Positions 33,572-41,549 of a stretch of DNA of 64,000 bases are shown here, in pieces. The DNA lies in contig NZ_CP115159.1 of NCBI RefSeq assembly GCF_027594425.1, positions 1,043,001 through 1,107,000 of the forward strand. Direction: 5' to 3'. The position numbers and the translations under genes are program-made. The notes beneath the pieces were generated by a model. The model did not search any database. It was not told the DNA's origin and saw only the letters and a list, made by a program, of their open reading frames with translations. This DNA comes from Zunongwangia sp. HGR-M22. Lineage in GTDB: Bacteria; Bacteroidota; Bacteroidia; Flavobacteriales; Flavobacteriaceae. Each line of letters starts with the position of its first letter. Position 1 is the first letter of the stretch.

Positions 33572-35674
33572 ATGAAACTAGTTATTGCCAGTATCCTTCT
33601 ATTTTTTTCAACATTCTCACAGGCTCAAATTTATGATCCTGTATCTTTTGAAACTGATGTTGAAAAAGTAAACGAAAATCAGTACGCCTTAATCATCAAT
33701 GCAACCATAGAACCCGGTTGGCATTTATATTCGCAAGACGTACCTTCTGGTGGTCCTATTCCTACTTCATTTCAGTTTTCATCTAATGATAGCTATGCTC
33801 TAAAAGGCAAAGTTGTAGAGCCAGCAGGTCATGTTATAGATGATCCTATTTTTGAAATGGAAATTAAATATTTTTCAGATGAAGCAACTTTTAAGCAAAT
33901 TATAGAACGGAAATCTCAAGATGCTTTTCAAATAAATGCTTCGGTAGAATTTATGGTTTGTAACGATGAAAGTTGTTTGCCACCTACACAGAAAAATGTA
34001 GTATTCAAATTTTCTAAACTGAATAATTCGGAAGCCGCTCCCGCTGCAGATTTAGAGGAAGAACCCGATAACAAAGAAAATGTAAACGAGTCTGAAAAAT
34101 CTGTAGAACAAGATAAAGAATCCGTTGAAGAAGATATTAGTCCGCAGGTTTCTGGAGATATGGTTGATGCTGTTTCCAAAACTGATGAAAGTGATGCAGA
34201 TGTTAAAAAAGATATCACTAAAAATGATGATGAAATTGAAGAAAGCGAGAGTTCAGAAAGTCTTTGGTCCATTTTTATACTAAGTTTTTTAGGTGGTTTT
34301 GCAGCTTTACTTACCCCATGTGTTTTCCCTATGATTCCTATGACGGTAAGCTTTTTTACCAAACAAAGTAAAAGTCGTGCTTCCGGAATTAGAAATGCCA
34401 TTTTTTATGGGCTATTTATTATCGTGATTTATGTGATTTTGGGCTCTGTAGTAACCGGTATTTTTGGCGCAGATGCGCTTAATGCCTTGTCTACAAATGT
34501 ATGGTTCAATGTGATATTCTTTATTTTATTGATCTTTTTTGCTTTTTCATTTTTGGGAGCCTTCGAGATCATGTTACCAAATTCTTGGGCTAATAAAATT
34601 GATTCGCAAGCCGATCGTGGTGGGATTGTAGGTATATTTTTTATGGCGTTGGCATTAGCTATTGTTTCTTTCTCCTGTACAGGCCCTATCGTAGGTACTT
34701 TACTTGTAGAAGCAGCATCTAAAGGAGGTATTGCACCTATTGTAGGAATGCTTGGCTTTTCAACCGCAATAGCATTGCCATTTGCTTTATTTGCAGCATT
34801 CCCAGGTTGGTTAAATTCGCTCCCAAAATCTGGTGGATGGCTAAATACAGTAAAAGTAGTATTAGGATTTTTAGAGCTTGCACTAGCATTTAAATTTTTA
34901 AGTAATGCCGATTTGGTTTTGCAACTTCATTTGTTAGAACGAGAAACATTTTTAGCGATCTGGATTGCAGTATTTGCCGGACTTGCATTATACTTATTCG
35001 GGAAAATTACATTGCCACATGATAGTCCTTTACCGCATATCTCCGTAGGAAGGTTAACTTTAGGATTATTGACATTAGCTTTTGTAGTTTATCTAATTCC
35101 GGGGCTTTGGGGCGCTCCATTGCAATGGATTAGTGGTTTCCCTCCACCAATGCAGTATAGCGAATCTCCGTACGGTGTAGGAAATAGCAAAGGAAGTGTT
35201 AGTGGTCCAGCCGAAGAACTTCCTCCTAATGCCGAGCTTGGTCCTTTAGACATCGTTATGTTTAAGGATTATGAAGAAGGAATGGCTTATGCTAAAAGTC
35301 AGCACAAACCGGTGATGTTGGATTTTACGGGTTACGCTTGCGTTAATTGTCGTAAAATGGAAGAACGCGTTTGGCCAGATCCTCAGGTAAGCCAAATCCT
35401 TAAAAACGATGTGGTGCTAATTTCGCTATATGTTGATGATAAAAAAGAATTGCCTGAAGAAGAAAAATATGTTTCTGAAACGACAGGTAAAGAAATTGAA
35501 ACTATAGGAAATAAGTGGAGTGATTTTCAGATAAAAAATTATAAAGCCAATGCTCAACCTTATTATGTGTTGATTGATAATGAAGGGAACAACTTAAATA
35601 AACCAACGGCTTACGATCCAGATATAGAATCTTATTTGGGATGGTTACAAGAAGGTTTGCAGAATTATAAGTAA
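33572..35674 (+). CDS. dsbD: Thiol:disulfide interchange protein DsbD
   Basis: Carries electrons from cytoplasmic thioredoxin across the inner membrane to periplasmic reductases. Domain order: signal peptide and N-terminal DsbD-alpha-like domain (to about 145, with FMVCNDESCLPP), an unusually acidic Glu/Asp/Ser linker (about 150-225), eight membrane helices (about 230-510; LTPCVFPMIPMTVSFF and SCTGPIVGTLL carry the paired cysteines), and a C-terminal thioredoxin domain with CVNC near 590-593. Length 700. Its place behind a TlpA-like gene suggests it supplies that protein with reducing power. It ends with the strong terminator at 35699-35738. Confidence 0.95.
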   Translation: MKLVIASILLFFSTFSQAQIYDPVSFETDVEKVNENQYALIINATIEPGWHLYSQDVPSGGPIPTSFQFSSNDSYALKGKVVEPAGHVIDDPIFEMEIKYFSDEATFKQIIERKSQDAFQINASVEFMVCNDESCLPPTQKNVVFKFSKLNNSEAAPAADLEEEPDNKENVNESEKSVEQDKESVEEDISPQVSGDMVDAVSKTDESDADVKKDITKNDDEIEESESSESLWSIFILSFLGGFAALLTPCVFPMIPMTVSFFTKQSKSRASGIRNAIFYGLFIIVIYVILGSVVTGIFGADALNALSTNVWFNVIFFILLIFFAFSFLGAFEIMLPNSWANKIDSQADRGGIVGIFFMALALAIVSFSCTGPIVGTLLVEAASKGGIAPIVGMLGFSTAIALPFALFAAFPGWLNSLPKSGGWLNTVKVVLGFLELALAFKFLSNADLVLQLHLLERETFLAIWIAVFAGLALYLFGKITLPHDSPLPHISVGRLTLGLLTLAFVVYLIPGLWGAPLQWISGFPPPMQYSESPYGVGNSKGSVSGPAEELPPNAELGPLDIVMFKDYEEGMAYAKSQHKPVMLDFTGYACVNCRKMEERVWPDPQVSQILKNDVVLISLYVDDKKELPEEEKYVSETTGKEIETIGNKWSDFQIKNYKANAQPYYVLIDNEGNNLNKPTAYDPDIESYLGWLQEGLQNYK

Positions 35675-35698
35675 AAGAATAATCGATTTTAGATATTA

Positions 35699-35738
35699 AA
35701 AAAAGGGATCGTTGCTTTTAAGCTTCGATCCCTTTTTT
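35699..35738. terminator. Strong, probably bidirectional terminator after dsbD
   Basis: 13-base arms AAAAAAGGGATCG / CGATCCCTTTTTT around a loop that itself contains GCTT/AAGC. A- and T-runs on both sides allow it to serve dsbD on plus and the MFS gene on minus. Confidence 0.88.
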
Positions 35739-35835
35739 ATTGGCACCGCCAAAGGGTTTTATACTCCCAGGCTTGCCTCGAAATTGAACATTCGTTTCCG
35801 GCGAAAGCCTCATGGTCTTGCTCTGGGGTAGTTTA
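35739..35835. repeat. Structured GC-richer intergenic element, probable dispersed repeat
   Basis: This 97-base stretch is clearly richer in G+C than its surroundings and non-coding. On the minus strand it can fold: an outer stem from ACTACCCCA with TGGGAGT (one-base bulges) and an inner AGGCTT with AAGCCT, enclosing TTCGCCGG and AATTTCGAG. It adjoins the terminator. From memory, similar sequence recurs in intergenic regions of related flavobacteria, but only one copy is in this window, so the repeat status is unproven. Confidence 0.4.
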
Positions 35836-35837
35836 CT

Positions 35838-37064
35838 CTAGAATTTCTGCAATTTCAGTTTTCTTTTATTGTTTTTCAGAATTAAAAAAGCTGAGTAAAA
35901 AATAACCAAAACTAATGGAATACCAACGCCAAGGTAACGTAGCGACATATCGAAAGTAGTGGCGATTTCACCTGAAGAAGATATTACGAAACTGGAGATT
36001 GATGTAATGATATAAAGCAATCCGCCAATAAGTCCACCAGCGATACCAGCATTGCTAGGGAAATAAATCATGTTTTGGGTAAAGTAATTGGTAAAAATAA
36101 ACCCGGAAACAATATGGATCACAAAAGCGAAACCGACTAGAAGATAAAGATGATCTAATTGTGATGCTGCGACGATAAACACGATTAAAAGCACTATTTG
36201 CGCAAAAGCTGAAATTCGTAATTTCTGAGGGAAATTTTTGTTAGCAAAGGTCTTACTTAAAATTCCGCCAATCATCCATGATATTCCTAAGATAAGTGTA
36301 CAATAACCCGTCGTTACTGCATCAAATCCAAAATGATGTTCTACCACAAACGGGCCAGCGATGTTAAACACCATCACGGTTGAATAAGCTAATCCCAAAA
36401 TCAAGATTCCTAAAACAAATGGCTTATTCTTCAGCATTACGGCATAAAGCATTGAGGTTTTCTTCAAATTAAATTTCTTAACATTTCTAATCGTTTCTCC
36501 ACTAAAAATTAATTCAGCAAAAAATAGAATTGTGGCATATATCGCTAAAAAGTAAAAATTTGCCTGCCAATCAAACAAGCTTTCCAGATAACCACCAAGA
36601 AAAGGAGCGATTATCGGTCCACAAGACCATACGATGGTGAAAAAGCTTAAAAAATGTTTTCGTTTTACTTCATCATAGAGATCGACAAAATAAGCTCGTT
36701 TTGCCACCACGATAAACGAGGTTCCTAATCCCTGTACGATTCGCCAAAAGCAAATAACCCAAACTTGATTTGTCCATGTAATGGCAAGGCTACTAATAAT
36801 TAGAGCTATTAGGGAAAACAATACAGGTTTATATCGCCCTAGGCTGTCTAATAAACTTCCTACAAACAACTGCGCAAAACCATAGCTTAAAAAGAAGCAA
36901 GTAAGGGTAAGCTGAATACTTTTTTCTGAAACCGATAAATTCTCTGCCATCGATGGAAATGACGGTAAATAAATATCTGTCATAAACCCAGAAAGTGGAA
37001 TGGTAAAAAAGGTGATTATCGTTGCAATTTGTTTTCGTCTTTCAGAGGCTTGTCTTAAGTGCAT
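35838..37064 (-). CDS. Bcr/CflA-type multidrug MFS exporter
   Basis: 408 residues, twelve predicted membrane helices. Family motifs: FTIPLSGFMTDIYLPSFPSMAENL in helix 1 (the Bcr/CflA signature with D..LP..P.), GSLLDSLGRYKPVL as motif A after helix 2, and WRIVQGLGTSF in helix 4. Proton-driven antiporters of this group export bicyclomycin, chloramphenicol or cysteine-related compounds; the natural substrate here is unknown. Single-gene unit, convergent with dsbD. Confidence 0.92.
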   Translation of the reverse strand: MHLRQASERRKQIATIITFFTIPLSGFMTDIYLPSFPSMAENLSVSEKSIQLTLTCFFLSYGFAQLFVGSLLDSLGRYKPVLFSLIALIISSLAITWTNQVWVICFWRIVQGLGTSFIVVAKRAYFVDLYDEVKRKHFLSFFTIVWSCGPIIAPFLGGYLESLFDWQANFYFLAIYATILFFAELIFSGETIRNVKKFNLKKTSMLYAVMLKNKPFVLGILILGLAYSTVMVFNIAGPFVVEHHFGFDAVTTGYCTLILGISWMIGGILSKTFANKNFPQKLRISAFAQIVLLIVFIVAASQLDHLYLLVGFAFVIHIVSGFIFTNYFTQNMIYFPSNAGIAGGLIGGLLYIITSISSFVISSSGEIATTFDMSLRYLGVGIPLVLVIFYSAFLILKNNKRKLKLQKF

Positions 37065-37220
37065 TGGTTAGAAAAGTTGACTTGGTAGGGGATTTATAAA
37101 TTTTTGAAGTGTAGTCGAAAACTGGCGCTTTTGCTTTCAGTTTTAGTATAAACTGGAGAATTTTATATTACGGTTTTCCCTTACTTATTATACGGTTTAA
37201 TTTCAAATATCTGGAAACTA

Positions 37221-37254
37221 GTAGGTTAAATTTGAGGTGTAATTTAAAACCTAC
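37221..37254 (+). promoter_or_regulatory. Promoter box within an inverted repeat before the metalloprotease gene
   Basis: GTAGGTT (37221-37227) is repeated inverted as AACCTAC (37248-37254), with inner AAATT/AATTT continuing the symmetry. The -7 box TAAATTTG (37227-37234) is embedded in it. The right arm ends four bases before the ATG. It could be an operator or a leader hairpin hiding the start. Confidence 0.45.
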
Positions 37255-37258
37255 TTAA

Positions 37259-38113
37259 ATGAATTTAAACAAACTACCACTCGTTTTGGCAGCAACAGGA
37301 CTGTTTTTTACTTCCTGTCAAAAAGATGAAACCACACCAGAGACTCAGGAATTGCTGAATAATGAGGCTCCAACTTCATCACAAATTCCTAAAGAGGTAA
37401 TAGAAAAAGTGAGCAATTTACATTTCAATTCAGATTATATTGAAACATTCGAGCTTACTTTACCTGGAGGTGCTACTGAAACCACTTATTTAATTGAAAA
37501 TGATATTGCAATGTCTGCCGATCAATTAGATAAGCTAAGCACCGCAGATATTACCAGTAAGCAGTATCGTACTTACAATTTGGTTAGTAGTCCCAGAACC
37601 ATCAATGTTATTGGTTATACGGGGACTGGCTATGGGCAAGATCTTTCCAACAAAATGCAACAGGCATTAGAAAGAGCTGTAGCGAATTATAACGATTTAA
37701 GTATTGGTCTAACCTTCAATCTTAGTTTCGGTACTAATTATAGTTCTTCAGATATTGTTGTTTATAAAACTAGCAATGGACAGGCTGGTGGAGTAGCCGG
37801 TTTCCCATCAGGGGGTAATCCTTACAAATGGGTTCAGATTTTTTCAGGAATGGAAAGTTATAGTACTGCAACCAACGAACATGTAATCACTCACGAAATT
37901 GGGCATACTCTGGGATTACGTCATACCGATTGGTTTTCTAGACAAAGTTGTGGCCAAAGTGGTGAATCGGCCAATCCAGATGGAGCAGTACATATTCCTA
38001 ATACACCTACAGGATACGATGCTAATTCTGTGATGCTAGCATGCTTTAGCGCCAATGAAAGCGGCAATTTTGGTTATTACGACAAGATCGCATTAGAAGA
38101 GTTGTACGACTAA
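37259..38113 (+). CDS. Zinc metallopeptidase lipoprotein, M57 (dual-action HEIGH) type
   Basis: 284 residues. Lipobox FTSC at residue 20. A metzincin-like zinc site HEIGHTLGLRH spans residues 212-222 (ligands H212, H216, H222, catalytic E213), followed by a Cys-containing insert and SVMLACF where the Met-turn is expected, with C-terminal YYDKIALEELY. The layout fits the M57 dual-action HEIGH metallopeptidase family. The 190-residue N-terminal part may act as a propeptide. It lies ahead of a small acidic lipoprotein and a sensor kinase, though each gap exceeds 100 bases, so co-regulation is unproven. Confidence 0.88.
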   Translation: MNLNKLPLVLAATGLFFTSCQKDETTPETQELLNNEAPTSSQIPKEVIEKVSNLHFNSDYIETFELTLPGGATETTYLIENDIAMSADQLDKLSTADITSKQYRTYNLVSSPRTINVIGYTGTGYGQDLSNKMQQALERAVANYNDLSIGLTFNLSFGTNYSSSDIVVYKTSNGQAGGVAGFPSGGNPYKWVQIFSGMESYSTATNEHVITHEIGHTLGLRHTDWFSRQSCGQSGESANPDGAVHIPNTPTGYDANSVMLACFSANESGNFGYYDKIALEELYD

Positions 38114-38322
38114 GCTCAGAAGTTGCATTATTATTTTAATGTAGTTAGCCCAACTATTTCATCCGGCGAGATAATTTTCTTAGAAATCCCCAAATCTACT
38201 TATCAATATGGCTTTAAGGCCTAATTGCCGGGTGATCTTATTTATCCTTTTTGTCTCTAACAAGAATATCCTTTTGTGAGAGAATGTCTTCACTTTTTTA
38301 ATAATACTTTATACAATCATCC

Positions 38323-38526
38323 ATGAAAAATTTATTTACACTTTTAATTTTAGGAACTTTAATGGCAGTAACTTATTCTTGCGAACCGGAAGCCTTACCT
38401 GTATCTAATGCCGAAACATATGAAGAATCTGAAATAATCGATATCGATACTTATTCCGATTCTTCTGGACGAGAGGAAAATGAACAGGAAAGAAGAGATC
38501 CGCCTGAAGAGGACGAGCAAGATTAA
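38323..38526 (+). CDS. Small acidic lipoprotein, uncharacterised
   Basis: 67 residues: a clean lipoprotein signal with lipobox TYSC at residue 20, then a low-complexity tail very rich in Glu, Asp and Ser, with no folded domain likely. I recognise no family. The signal peptide and codon use argue it is real. Between a metalloprotease and a histidine kinase gene, it might be a processed surface tail or signal, which is speculation. Confidence 0.6.
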   Translation: MKNLFTLLILGTLMAVTYSCEPEALPVSNAETYEESEIIDIDTYSDSSGREENEQERRDPPEEDEQD

Positions 38527-38661
38527 TCTTCTAAACTAAAATTAATTTGAGAAATGTATGATTAAATTCTTAAATTGATCGATGCCCAATTCTACATATT
38601 TCAATACAAGACGTAATTACTATTTCTAAGTTCAGAGTTTGGGCATCTAAACAACTGAATA

Positions 38662-40689
38662 TTGAAGAAGAATTATTTTTTACTTTTACTATTAGTCTTA
38701 ATGCTTTCATCCTGTGATCTATACCAGTCACAGGATGAGTCATTTTCTAAAGAAGCTATCGAAATTTCAGATGATTTTAAGCTGGATTCTATAGATCTAG
38801 AAGTTAGAAAGGAGAAACTGAAAACATATTTAAATCAGACTTCAAAACTTAATGATGATACGCTTAAAAAGAAAAATTACCTGCATGCTTCTTATTACGC
38901 AGCTTCAATAGATTCTGCTTTATTTTTAGAAGCCAATTCCAAGGCTATAGCTTATGCAACACGGCTAAACGATAGTTTAGGGCTTGCCGGGGCTTTTTGG
39001 GATCGCGGATATTTCTATTCAGAAATTGGTGGATATCGCCAAAGTTACGACGCCTATCAAGAGGCAAGTGAACTTTATTTAAAAAACGACAAGCCAGTAT
39101 TGGGAGGGAGATTGCTGATAAACATGGCGATTCTTCAATCTGATATTAAAGATTATGTGGGGAGCGAAGTAACAACGGTTAAGGCTTTAAAAGTTTTAAA
39201 GCCTCTAGATGCAAAAGAATATGTTTATAGATGTTATAATAATCTTGCAGTTGCGTATAATCAAATGAATGATTTCGAAAATTCATTAGAATATCACATG
39301 AAAGCCTACGAAATTCAAAAGCAATTGGGAAATAATATTTATCAAAAAGCTTCAACTTTAAATAATATTGGTGTTCTATATGAAAATATGGGGAGATTTG
39401 ATGATGCTCTAAATGCCTATGCTGAAGCTTTAGAATTTTCAGAATTAGAAAATAAAGAACCTCAGGTTTATGCTAAGATTATCGATAATCGCGCGTTTGC
39501 TGAATTTAAAATTGGTAAAAAAGAACATATTCCTGAAGACTTCTATAAAGCCTTGCAACTAAGGGAATCAATTGGTGATGAAGATGGCGCTATTTTTTCT
39601 AGTATTCATCTGGCTGAATATTATGAAAATATAGATAAAAGTAAAGCTTTGAAATATGCAGAAAAGAGTAAAAAATTAGCACGGCGACGAGAGCATATGC
39701 AAGGGCTAATGGAATCTTTAAGATTAGAAGCGCGTTTGGATAAAGCTAACAGTTATGAACACCTTGAGCGATATATTTATCTAAAAGATAGCTTGGAGAG
39801 GGAAGAGCGAGCCGCCCGTAATCAATTTGCAAGAATACGTTACGAGACCGATGAATTTATCGAGCAGAACAAATATTTAAATGCACAGCGAAAATGGATA
39901 ATATTAGGTGCTGGATTTTTGCTGATTATCGTAATACTAGGATTTGTAGTACGGCATCAAAAGATTAAAAATAGGCAGTTAAAATTAGAAAAGCTGCAGC
40001 AACAATCCAATGAAGAAATCTATAATTTACTTATAGACCAGCAAAATAAATTAGAGGAAGGTCGTCAAAAAGAAAAGAAACGCATTGCTGCTGAATTGCA
40101 TGATGGGATTTTAGGGAAGATTTTCGGTATTCGATTAATATTGAGTAGTTTGAATGATAAAGTTGATGCAGATTCGGTTGAAACCAGATCAAACTACATC
40201 GCTGAATTGAAAATGCTAGGCGAAGAGGTTCGCAGTATATCTCATGATTTGGATGCTAATATTTTTGATTCACGTTCTGGATTTATAAGCATGTTAAACG
40301 AGCTATTGAATGAACAGTCTACTTTAGGTAAATTTGAAGCTGTTTTAAATAATGATCCTAATATCGAATGGGATAAGATAAGTAGTAAAATCAAGATTAA
40401 TCTTTTTAGGGTTATGCAAGAGTCTACTTATAATATTACAAAATATGCTCAGGCCAAAAAAGTTATTGTAGTTTTTAGAAAACAGGATACTCATCTTTTT
40501 GCAATGATCAAAGACGACGGAAAAGGCTTTGACCTTGATGCCAACTCAAAAGGAATAGGATTAAAGAATATGAAATCCAGGATCAATAATCTAAATGGTA
40601 AAATAAACTTCAAGACTAGTGAAGAAGGAACTGCGATAAGTATACAGATACCTATTAATCAAAATCATAGAATATGGCTAACCGCTTAA
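38662..40689 (+). CDS. TPR-containing sensor histidine kinase (HisKA_3 type)
   Basis: 675 residues starting at TTG 38662, chosen because it begins a lipoprotein-like signal (KKNYFLLLLLVLMLSSC). Periplasmic TPR repeats span about 90-340 (AVAYNQMNDFENSLEYHMKAYEIQK, LNNIGVLYENMGRFDDALNAYAEAL). One membrane helix lies at about 412-430, then a HisKA_3 dimerisation domain with phospho-acceptor His near 479 (AAELHDGILGK) and a HATPase domain with DDGKGFD and GIGLKNMKSRI. The response regulator gene overlaps it by 16 bases. It senses an unknown periplasmic cue. Confidence 0.93.
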   Translation: MKKNYFLLLLLVLMLSSCDLYQSQDESFSKEAIEISDDFKLDSIDLEVRKEKLKTYLNQTSKLNDDTLKKKNYLHASYYAASIDSALFLEANSKAIAYATRLNDSLGLAGAFWDRGYFYSEIGGYRQSYDAYQEASELYLKNDKPVLGGRLLINMAILQSDIKDYVGSEVTTVKALKVLKPLDAKEYVYRCYNNLAVAYNQMNDFENSLEYHMKAYEIQKQLGNNIYQKASTLNNIGVLYENMGRFDDALNAYAEALEFSELENKEPQVYAKIIDNRAFAEFKIGKKEHIPEDFYKALQLRESIGDEDGAIFSSIHLAEYYENIDKSKALKYAEKSKKLARRREHMQGLMESLRLEARLDKANSYEHLERYIYLKDSLEREERAARNQFARIRYETDEFIEQNKYLNAQRKWIILGAGFLLIIVILGFVVRHQKIKNRQLKLEKLQQQSNEEIYNLLIDQQNKLEEGRQKEKKRIAAELHDGILGKIFGIRLILSSLNDKVDADSVETRSNYIAELKMLGEEVRSISHDLDANIFDSRSGFISMLNELLNEQSTLGKFEAVLNNDPNIEWDKISSKIKINLFRVMQESTYNITKYAQAKKVIVVFRKQDTHLFAMIKDDGKGFDLDANSKGIGLKNMKSRINNLNGKINFKTSEEGTAISIQIPINQNHRIWLTA

Positions 40690-41330
40690 AAGTATTGATT
40701 GTAGATGATCATCCCATAATTATAGAAGGTTACAAAAGTACATTACAATCCTGCAAGCACGACATGCTTATACAAACCGCTAGCGATGCAGATACAGCTT
40801 TAGAACAAGTGAATAAAGCCGAAAAAGTTTTCGATATAATTATTTTGGATATTAAAATTCCAGCTTCTAAGGATGGTAGAATAATTTCCGGAGAAGATTT
40901 GGGGGTGAAATTTCGCGAAATTTCACCTCATTCTAAGTTGGTTGTGCTTACGATGTTCAATGAGAAATATAGACTTCAGAATATTCTAAAAAGTATAAAT
41001 CCTGAAGCTTTTATGATTAAAAGCGATGTAGGTTCTACAGAACTTTGTGCTGCAATTTTATCGATTAGCAACGGAATTCCTTTTTACAGTAAGACGGTGC
41101 GTGAATTATTTAGAAAACAAATGACACGAGATATCACTTTAGATGAAAATGATCGGAAGATTTTATACTACCTCTCTAAAGGAACAAAAACAAAGAATTT
41201 GGTAGATTACATTCCGCTATCCTTAGCTGCCATCGAAAAAAGAAAAAGAAATATTAGGAAGCTTTTTGAAATAGAAGAATCTGGCGATAAATTGATTTTA
41301 GAGAAAGCTGAAGAATATGGGTTTCTTTAA
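40674..41330 (+). CDS. NarL-type response regulator with divergent DNA-binding domain
   Basis: 218 residues. The receiver domain (1-125) has acidic pocket D11/D12, phospho-acceptor D59 (IIILDIKIP) and the conserved Lys in FMIKSDVG. The C-terminal ~65 residues sit where NarL/LuxR proteins have their HTH (DENDRKILYYLSKGTKTKNLVDYIPLSLAAIEKRKRNIRKLF); the pattern is LuxR-like but diverged, as in many flavobacterial kinase-partner regulators. It overlaps its kinase by 16 bases and its last four bases overlap the stop of a convergent small gene. Confidence 0.92.
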   Translation: MANRLKVLIVDDHPIIIEGYKSTLQSCKHDMLIQTASDADTALEQVNKAEKVFDIIILDIKIPASKDGRIISGEDLGVKFREISPHSKLVVLTMFNEKYRLQNILKSINPEAFMIKSDVGSTELCAAILSISNGIPFYSKTVRELFRKQMTRDITLDENDRKILYYLSKGTKTKNLVDYIPLSLAAIEKRKRNIRKLFEIEESGDKLILEKAEEYGFL

Positions 41331-41479
41331 TCTAAGGAATTTTTAGTAACCCAAGTTTTCCATCCAATAATGGCCATTTGCAGTTTTGTAGCTTTGGCCA
41401 AATCCAATTCTTTCTTAGAATAACTTGGTAAGACTTTTTTGTTGAGTTTTGCCAAAGATTTAAAAAACTTCTTTTTCAT
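41327..41479 (-). CDS. Conserved 50-residue basic protein (often mislabelled SsrA-binding)
   Basis: A short frame from ATG 41479 to TAA 41327 encodes MKKKFFKSLAKLNKKVLPSY..., ending AKATKLQMAIIGWKTWVTKNSLD. It is Lys-rich with a KATK.QMAIIGW..WVTKN.LD block that I recall as strongly conserved in short proteins throughout Flavobacteriaceae, where databases often call it SsrA-binding protein although it is not SmpB. The recall is from memory, not a search. It overlaps the convergent response-regulator stop by three to four bases. Function unknown; a nucleic-acid or membrane-associated role would fit its charge. Confidence 0.72.
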   Translation of the reverse strand: MKKKFFKSLAKLNKKVLPSYSKKELDLAKATKLQMAIIGWKTWVTKNSLD

Positions 41480-41549
41480 TTTTAGTCAGTTTATATCAAA
41501 GATATTAAAATATTGACGTTCAATGAAAAAGAAGCTGTTTTAAGATTGT

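Noticed and set aside
33928-34401. 157-residue Ser-rich minus-strand frame inside dsbD
   Set aside because: Complement of the Glu/Asp-rich dsbD linker; composition artefact.
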